Source: Leptasterias polaris (lineage: Eukaryota; Echinodermata; Asteroidea; Forcipulatida; Asteriidae). Taken from it: a stretch of DNA of 64,000 nt. Below the pieces are notes generated by a model. It was given only the letters and a program-made list of their open reading frames with translations, made no database searches and was not told where the DNA came from. The position numbers and the translations under genes were made by a program. Shown here piece by piece: positions 57,736 to 64,000 of this stretch. Each line of letters opens with the position of its first letter. Position 1 is the stretch's first letter. Location of the stretch: positions 6,469,501 through 6,533,500 of the forward strand of contig JAZGTN010000007.1 of NCBI GenBank assembly GCA_037783415.1, given 5' to 3'.

Positions 57736-58258
57736 TTTTAATTACAAATTTTAATGTTATTAAGTTACGTATTTTCAGAATGTGGGTCCGTATTAACAGA
57801 TTTTGAGCAAACACAACAACAAAATGTATCTCAACTGATTCTAAAGAGAGGCCTCAATTGGGTCATTTAGTTAAAACTGCATGTTTGCTCTGTATTGTAC
57901 TGTATTTTTATGTTTTTTTAATTCATATACAAGCACTATGCAATTCAGCCTTTGGCTGCAGGGATTGTTTTAAATTAACCAATACTAATAATAATAATAA
58001 TAAAATTACGTTTTGTGATCCACTCATTTGCCAATAGACAGAGTCCTCATTAAAATAGGGTTAAATAAAGGAAATTTGGTTTGCACATCAATAGTTTGGC
58101 GAACCAAAGGTGTTTTTGCGGATGTTGGGGAGAGAGAAAAATGTTATTTTGTCAAATTGCCGAGATCTCAGGTGTGGCACTTGATTGTTTGCATTCACAA
58201 CGGAATTTGCAATCCGTGCAGTACCCTTGCCATAGGCTGGAAAAGGATGAAGAAGGGT

Positions 58259-58279
58259 GGGGGGGGGGGGGGGGGGGGG
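58259..58279. repeat. G21 homopolymer
   Basis: An uninterrupted run of 21 G, preceded by GGGT. ORFs through it (poly-Gly or poly-Pro) are artefacts. Confidence 0.9.
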
Positions 58280-59399
58280 TGCTCCGGTCTTGCCCCGGAC
58301 GTGTCCAGCCCTAGCTGACCGATGTAAGAAGGATTATTGGTGATTTGTCTTGCTGATATAGAGGGGGAATTAAACACGATAAGCTGAGGGTGTGAGTGCA
58401 CCCTCCGGGCAGTGCTTAGACCGTCTTCTAAGAGTATCTTAGGGGAAAGATTAGTCAGATTTGTTCTGTTTTGTTGGGACTTTCCTGACGGCATGGGAAT
58501 GGAGGGGAAAAAGATGCCTCAACAAATCAATTTGTGACAGATTTAATGATTTCTGGGGGTCATGTTATATCTTATAAAAGGGCATGATTGAAACAATGTG
58601 GGCGAAATTGTAAAGTTGTTTTAAATATTGATTTGATTTAACACATACTGAATGGCGATTTACGTAATAGTTTACCATTGAGGAACACGATGCAATTCAT
58701 GGCAACAATATACAAGGTCCCATTTGGGGTAGAAGCACGCGCACAGACAATGCTGATTTCCCCAGCGTAGCGCGCAGACGACCGAAAGAAAGCTCCCCCG
58801 TTGCTATGGGGAACTCGCGCCCAAATTGATACCAATCTTGACGATGTTGTCTGTATTGTAAGAGGATTATAATCACGTCGAGACTGGATGGGGAAAAGGG
58901 CAAATATTATAGAGGGGGATGAAATTACAGATTTCTCTGTGAAAAAAGTACACATAATGTGGTTCGCAACCTTGCTGAATACAGGATCTGGCGATTGGAG
59001 AGGCTTGCACATTTTAGGCTCGTGTTGTCATAGTTGTTCAATAGTGAACCTAATCATACGCTGATGATGTCGACACGAAGAAATCATCTTACCAAATGTT
59101 TATTTAAGGAAGTAATGCAAATGTTTTCTCTCACCCATCCTCTGTTAAACTCACCAGCTTATATATGCATCAGTGTAAAACAATTTTTTTAGTGATACCT
59201 CTAAATAAAAGGTCCCACGTTTTTTTGTATTTTTTAAATCAAGGATGCGCATGACCTTGTAGCTATATATCAATGCGCTTTGCAATTTTATCCCTGTTCA
59301 TCATTCATATTTAAACCATTCATCAAAACGTTCCCCACTCCCCTCGGAAGATGCATAAAACCCCAAGCTGATTATGTTAGCGCTAAGGGGTTAATCCAA

Positions 59400-59575
59400 C
59401 AAATTACTGTCTCACCCTTCACATACACATGGGTTAAGAGAAGCAATTATGGTTAGGCGCCTTGCTCCCGTGCCATAAGCGAGATTCGAACCCTCGCTGC
59501 GACGATTCAGCTATCAGAACTCGAGACCGGTGCGCTAGACAGCTCGGCCACGACACGCCCACCAGTTAAAATAAA
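59400..59575 (-). mobile_element. tRNA-derived SINE with a well-preserved head
   Basis: On the minus strand: GTCGTGGCCGAGCTGTCTAG (A-box GTGGCCGAGCTGTCT, plus complement 59537-59551), a long variable-arm-like segment, and B-box GGGTTCGAATCTC (59481-59493). The layout is that of a class II (Leu/Ser-type) tRNA. The 3' part lacks a matching acceptor stem, so it is a SINE head rather than a tRNA gene. Confidence 0.75.
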
Positions 59576-60089
59576 AGCTATTTCTATGACGTCACACGTT
59601 TGAAGAACGTGACGCAACGGTCAATTCATGGCAGCCACTTTGTTTTAATAACACTAGATCAAAAGGGTGAGCAACCACATTAAACTGGAAAAAACATCAA
59701 ACGCCAAGACTAATTATTATTTTGTGAAACGCACACATTTTTTCTGTTAATCAAAAATTTGGAGGTCATAAGGATTGTTGGTAAATGCCCTCAATTCAGC
59801 TGACGTCATTATCCACGACCAACCTTGGTTACGCCATTTTGTTTCCGTGTGTAAATTGTGCATTTGTATGCAGTGCGGGCGGAGACCCGCATAATATATT
59901 GTATGTACAGCTTGACCCCCAAAATGACAGACTACGGGCAGGCTATAACCGCGTGCTTAGGGATTGACTTTCAACCGGGGAGGGGGAAGGGGGATTATAT
60001 ATACGTCTTAAATACTTTCAACGTTGACGAAACAGTACAAAGACACAACAGCCACCGCAGCTTATTTCCACTGCAGCACACTCTAACAA

Positions 60090-60300
60090 CTTCCGGTTCA
60101 GCATTGATCCGGATCCGGGTTCCGAGGAGCCTTACCGGTTTCTGGGTCAATGTGACCCGGAGTCTCTGTGGCAAAATGACCCAGAAAAGGGTCAAAATGT
60201 GGCAGAGTCCCAATCAAATTTAATGTCCATTTCAAAAACCACTTTCCGGGCCAGCTTGACCGGGAAGTAAGCTCCCTGGTACCCGGATATCTGATCAACT
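60090..60300. repeat. GGGTCA/TGACCC-rich repeat, part 3
   Basis: The same sequence style as 54870-55215 (TGTGACCCGGAGTCT, GACCCAGAAAAGGGTCAA). A perfect inverted site GGTCAATGTGACC lies at 60145-60157. Confidence 0.65.
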
Positions 60301-60599
60301 TCCGACATGGGCAGTTTTAGAGTCCATGCCTTCGAACGTGCACAACATTGCGGCTGACAAAACGTAAACCGTTTTTTTTTTTGTCTTCTTCTTTTTTCGT
60401 TTTCACGAAAACGTGACCACTTTGTTGTAATTTTCACAGGTTGGTTAGATGTACGGTCTGTTGATTCTTCTTATCGAATCTACACGCCATGGAGTTCAAT
60501 CTGAGTCCAACACACCACGTCCAGGCCGTGACGCATGTTTGTGAATTCTTATTAAGGCGAGATCTGCAACAGCAATCCTCATAATTTGTTGAAACCATT

Positions 60600-61500
60600 C
60601 GTCTAAATTATTAAAAACTATTCACCCACTTTATCTTAACTATTCCTCTAGACTATTGTTACTATTCCTCTAGATTATTAAACTATTCCAGTGACCAGTT
60701 TATTGAAACTGTTTCTCTAGTTTAATAAAACTATTCCTCTAGTGAAAAACTACCCCATGTTTGTTAAAATCATTTAACCGTTTAGTGAAACTATTCCCTA
60801 AGTCATCTAGTTTTGTTTTTTTACTATTTCTCTAGTTTATCAAAACTGTTTCTCTAATTAATTGAAACTGTTCGTTTTTGTTTTTTTGAAACAATTTCTC
60901 TAGTTTAATCAAACTGTTAACATAATTTATTTGAACTATTCTTTTCGACTATTGAATCTATTCCTATTGAATTGGATCCGCTCCTCTTTTTTTTTATTTT
61001 TTTTATTCCTCTTTTTTTTCTACAGTTTATGGAAACTGTGAGTCTAGTTTATTGAAACTATTCCTATATATTATTGGAACTATGTATCTAGTTTTTAAAA
61101 ACTATTCCTCTAGTTATTCCCCTAGTTATCGAGACTGTTCCTTTACAGCTTATTGCAACTGTTCATCTTGTTTATGGGAACTATTGCTATAAATTATTAT
61201 AACTATTCATTTAGGTTATTGAAACTATTCCCTTAGTTTACGAAAACTATTACTTTAGTTTATTTAAACTATTCATCCTTTTTTATTATTATTATTATTA
61301 TGTTGTTGTTGACATTTCTATACTTGATTGAAACTATTCATCTAGTTTAATGGATATATTCCTTTATTTAAAACAAATCATATTCCTCTAGTTTATTGAA
61401 ACTGTTCAAGCTCGTTGAAACTATTCCACCGGTTTATAATTGAAACTATTCCTTTAGGTTATTGAAACTATTCATCTAGATTATCGAAACTAGAGAACTT
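60600..61500. repeat. Degenerate 22-30-bp tandem repeat
   Basis: TTATTGAAACTATTCCTCTAG recurs about 30 times with strong length and base variation over 900 bp, interrupted by T-runs and an (ATT)n stretch at about 61285. Confidence 0.85.
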
Positions 61501-62124
61501 GAACGCATTTTCATCATCCAAACCGATGAAATTTACCTTTAAAATCGATCTTTGTTTGCTTGAGAGCTTTTTCGCCATGAATAATTGAGCATGTGATGCA
61601 ATCAATACAGTTATCGTTGCCTGATACAACAAGAATAGTCATCATGGCAGATCTCGTTCCGGCGAAGTTGCTTGGAGACCGCCGTATATGATCGCTAAAA
61701 ATGCAAGGAAATCATTTTTCTATGAATAATACATGTGCTTTTCGGTCTCTTTCGCTCTATTATTTTCTTACAAAGGATCAGGTCGAACTGCTTCTGCACG
61801 GTGAGCTCTGCTAAAGTGTTGTACGAGTTGACGAGGTACGAGTTGACTTGTGTGTCTTTGAACCTGCGCCGAAACTATGGTAACATTTTAGGGGGTGGGG
61901 GGGGGGGCACAAGGGTGTGCACCATTGTTTCTAGGGGTGGGGCACTACTGGCCAAATGAAACTGTATTTACCGTTTAGATGTCTCTTAAACAAGCCCTTG
62001 TTGGTGCACTTGCTATACCATTTACGATTTTTTATAAGATAATCTGACGTGAGTATAAAAAGAAATATACATTGCCTGCGTGTAAATGGCAAAATAGTAA
62101 AACAAAAACATAAACAATTTACAT

Positions 62125-62145
62125 GGGGGGGGGGGGGGGGGGGGG
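62125..62145. repeat. G21 homopolymer
   Basis: An uninterrupted run of 21 G; a C run follows at 62173-62181, within a GC-poor region. Another G-rich tract lies at 61894-61908. Confidence 0.9.
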
Positions 62146-62899
62146 CAGGGGAATCAATTTGGGGAACGTGTGCCCCCCCCCCTTTCCCCCGTCCACACCC
62201 CTAGTTACGCCAGTGGTTTGATTCCAACATCATCCTGCTGCAGTCTTGGTTGTTATTTTCGAAATTCAAAACTAATCGCACCAAAGTGAGGTTTTGCGAA
62301 CAAAATAGTCAGGTCCCTTTTTTGATAAGTGAGAATGAGAATAAACGCAGTACAGGTCTGCTGTATAACATAGGAAACGCGACAGTGTTCTGGGTGAATT
62401 GTGTCTTTGGTGATACAAGTATGGAATAGACCTTATGCATTGACGTCACCAAGCCGCCATCTTAGAGGTAAACTGATGATGAAACAATGGAAACGCGCTG
62501 ATTTGTACGCACGGCGCACATGACTGGCCAATGAGCATCTTCCTTTTGACCTCTAGGTGAGGGCGCCCTACTCAAATGACGTCATATGCATAAGGTCTTA
62601 TATAAGGTCTTATATGGCACAAAGTCGGAGTATGTCATGAGTAAGATACTTTGGCTATAGGGCCATCGCAGATTTGTTATCTGATTAAAATATAGGTAGA
62701 ATAAAAAGCGGTTATCAACATTTTCAAAATTGCTGACATTTTGGTTGAGCAACAACGGTGATCATCCTTCATTGACAACTTTTCAGAGGGCGCCCTAATA
62801 ATAATAATAATAATAATAATAAAAAGTTCTTAAATAGCGTATTTTACAATATTGTATCAATGCGCTTTACATTAGTGCCCTGGTCATTGGGCCAATAAC

Positions 62900-63155
62900 A
62901 TTCCTTTAATTTTTCTCAGCTCCCTGGGGAGTATACAGCCCAGGCTGCCGTGGCGCTCCGAAGGCTTTTTTCAAACACAAAATCAACTTCTACTCTTGCA
63001 AGTACCCATTTATACCCCTGGGTGAAGAGAAGCACTTAAAGCAAAGTGTCTTGCTCAAGGACACAAGCCATGACCGGGACTAGAACCCACAACCCGATGA
63101 CTAAACCACCAGAACTTGAATCCGATGCTCTAAACCACTCGGCCATGACGCCCTA
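62900..63155 (-). mobile_element. tRNA-derived SINE in the gene A intron
   Basis: On the minus strand: GGCGTCATGGCCGAGTGGTT (A-box), B-box variant GGTTCTAGTCCC, and the body word GGGAGTATACAGCC shared with 14640-14890. An (AAT)n microsatellite at 62798-62822 lies near its 3' end. The SINE begins only about 25 bp from the donor of exon 63181-63397. Confidence 0.75.
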
Positions 63156-63180
63156 CACAAAAATGACGTCAGTAACTCAC

Positions 63181-63397
63181 TTTTTATCGTCTGCTGATTC
63201 TCCTGCCTCGCAGCACTGACGGTGGTGTCCCGTTGGGTCCACCCGGCCGCTGTTACAACACTCTATGAAAATATTGGGCGTGCCGTCTGCGTTGAACGCC
63301 GGGCAGTAGTAAGCATTTCCAGGCGACTCCTTTGGAATCTTACTGTCTGTGATGCAGAAGGTACCCGTGGAAACCAGCTCTGCTGAGGTGGTCCTGA
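63181..63397 (-). CDS. Shisa-like gene A, six-cysteine ectodomain exon
   Basis: Acceptor TTACTTTCGTAG|TC (phase 1) and donor AAAAA|GTGAGT (phase 2). Encodes TGTFCITDSKIP, then NAYYCPAFNADG, then IFIECCNSG and HHRQCCEAGESADDK: six cysteines as C, C(P), CC, CC. Order, CP dipeptide, exon phases and downstream transmembrane exon all match gene B at 15036-15225. Family assignment to Shisa-like/STMC6 proteins comes from cysteine pattern plus topology; overall identity to any named member cannot be judged here. The signal-peptide exon should lie upstream, probably beyond the window end; nothing suitable was seen in 63398-64000. Confidence 0.6.
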
Positions 63398-64000
63398 CTA
63401 CGAAAGTAAAAGGCAATGAGAAAATGTCAAATAAATAGTAGTTCACCCAAGGGAAGGGGGTGGGGTGGTAGGGCTACAAACCCTAATAAAAGACACGCTT
63501 ATAAAAGACATGAGGCGATTACCCAAGCACAAGAAAGGTATTTTGTGTTACAATACCCTCTGTGGATATTCATTATGTTCTGTGCACTTAAGAACAAAAC
63601 AAACACTGGTGAAAACACTATGTGAACCTGCGTTAGTCCACGTAGTGTCTCAAAACCCTACATTGTGGGGACCTCTCTTGTTCTCAGGTCCACACTTCGT
63701 ATGTAAATGCTTACCCAAAGAAGTTTAGCCAAACGTTTTCTCCCACGCGTATGTGCAACTCCCAAGTTACGTTACGCCCGCGTTGTGTTACGTTACGTTA
63801 CGTTATCGTCCTAAAAACTAGTGATAACGTATAGCTATCATGTTGGCAAGTGTGACGTTTTCCACTTATACCACGATTAAAGAAGCCTATAGTTCGTTTT
63901 GAGATATATTGGACACATTTTATTACACGGCACTATTTGGGTTGGGTCAATTTCGATTATTGACGGCATTTAACGTAAGTGCGTGCATGGTCGTAAGTTT
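63398..64000. other. Upstream intron of gene A, no exon found
   Basis: A short TTACGTTACGTTACGTTA tract lies at 63776-63805. No signal-peptide-like minus-strand frame with a phase-1 donor was recognised. Confidence 0.4.

Noticed and set aside
59400..59575. Functional tRNA gene
   Set aside because: The A- and B-boxes are good, but the acceptor stem does not pair and SINE body sequence is attached.

Overview
The window is animal nuclear DNA: AT-rich, gene-poor and packed with repeats. Echinoderm origin is the best fit, most likely a sea star. That placement rests on a secreted PAN/fibrinogen-domain gene family, tRNA-derived SINEs, L2-like and Tx1-like LINEs, and an abundant TTTAAA-flanked MITE whose ends I recall from sea-star sequences. 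I could not search a database, so the taxon is an inference. No bacterial, phage or CRISPR features were seen.

All credible host genes lie on the minus strand. (1) A single-exon fibrinogen-related protein gene (FREP) is intact at 500-1489, with a conserved promoter block. A second copy at 23502-24421 is broken by a deletion of about 55 bp. Two further FReD remnants lie beside it at 23127-23310 and about 22680-22815, so this is a small, decaying tandem cluster. (2) Two paralogous two-exon genes have the layout of Shisa-like (STMC6-type) single-pass membrane proteins. Gene B has exons 15036-15225 and 14043-14178. Gene A has exons 63181-63397 and 50485-50671. Each has a six-cysteine ectodomain exon spliced in phase to a transmembrane/short-tail exon. 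Their signal-peptide exons were not found. The two families are interleaved, and the arrangement gives no evidence of a shared pathway.

Mobile DNA fills most of the rest. A frameshifted L2-like LINE fragment lies at 2405-4015. A nearly full-length but dead Tx1-like LINE lies at about 9400-13900, just 3' of gene B. A LINE tail lies at 50.8-51.1 kb. SINEs occur at 4.3, 14.6, 59.4 and 62.9 kb. A 4-kb array of degenerate units of about 600 bp spans 18.3-22.3 kb. Four copies of a large long-inverted-repeat (foldback-like) element fill 27.6-35.2 kb. Several small palindromic MITEs are present, two of which have an unoccupied paralogous site inside this same window.

The right half (36-62 kb) holds many minisatellites (units of about 17, 59, 63 and 130 bp), long G/C homopolymers, and dispersed repeats that carry perfect inverted GGTCA half-sites or a CTCF-like CTAGGTGGCAG word.
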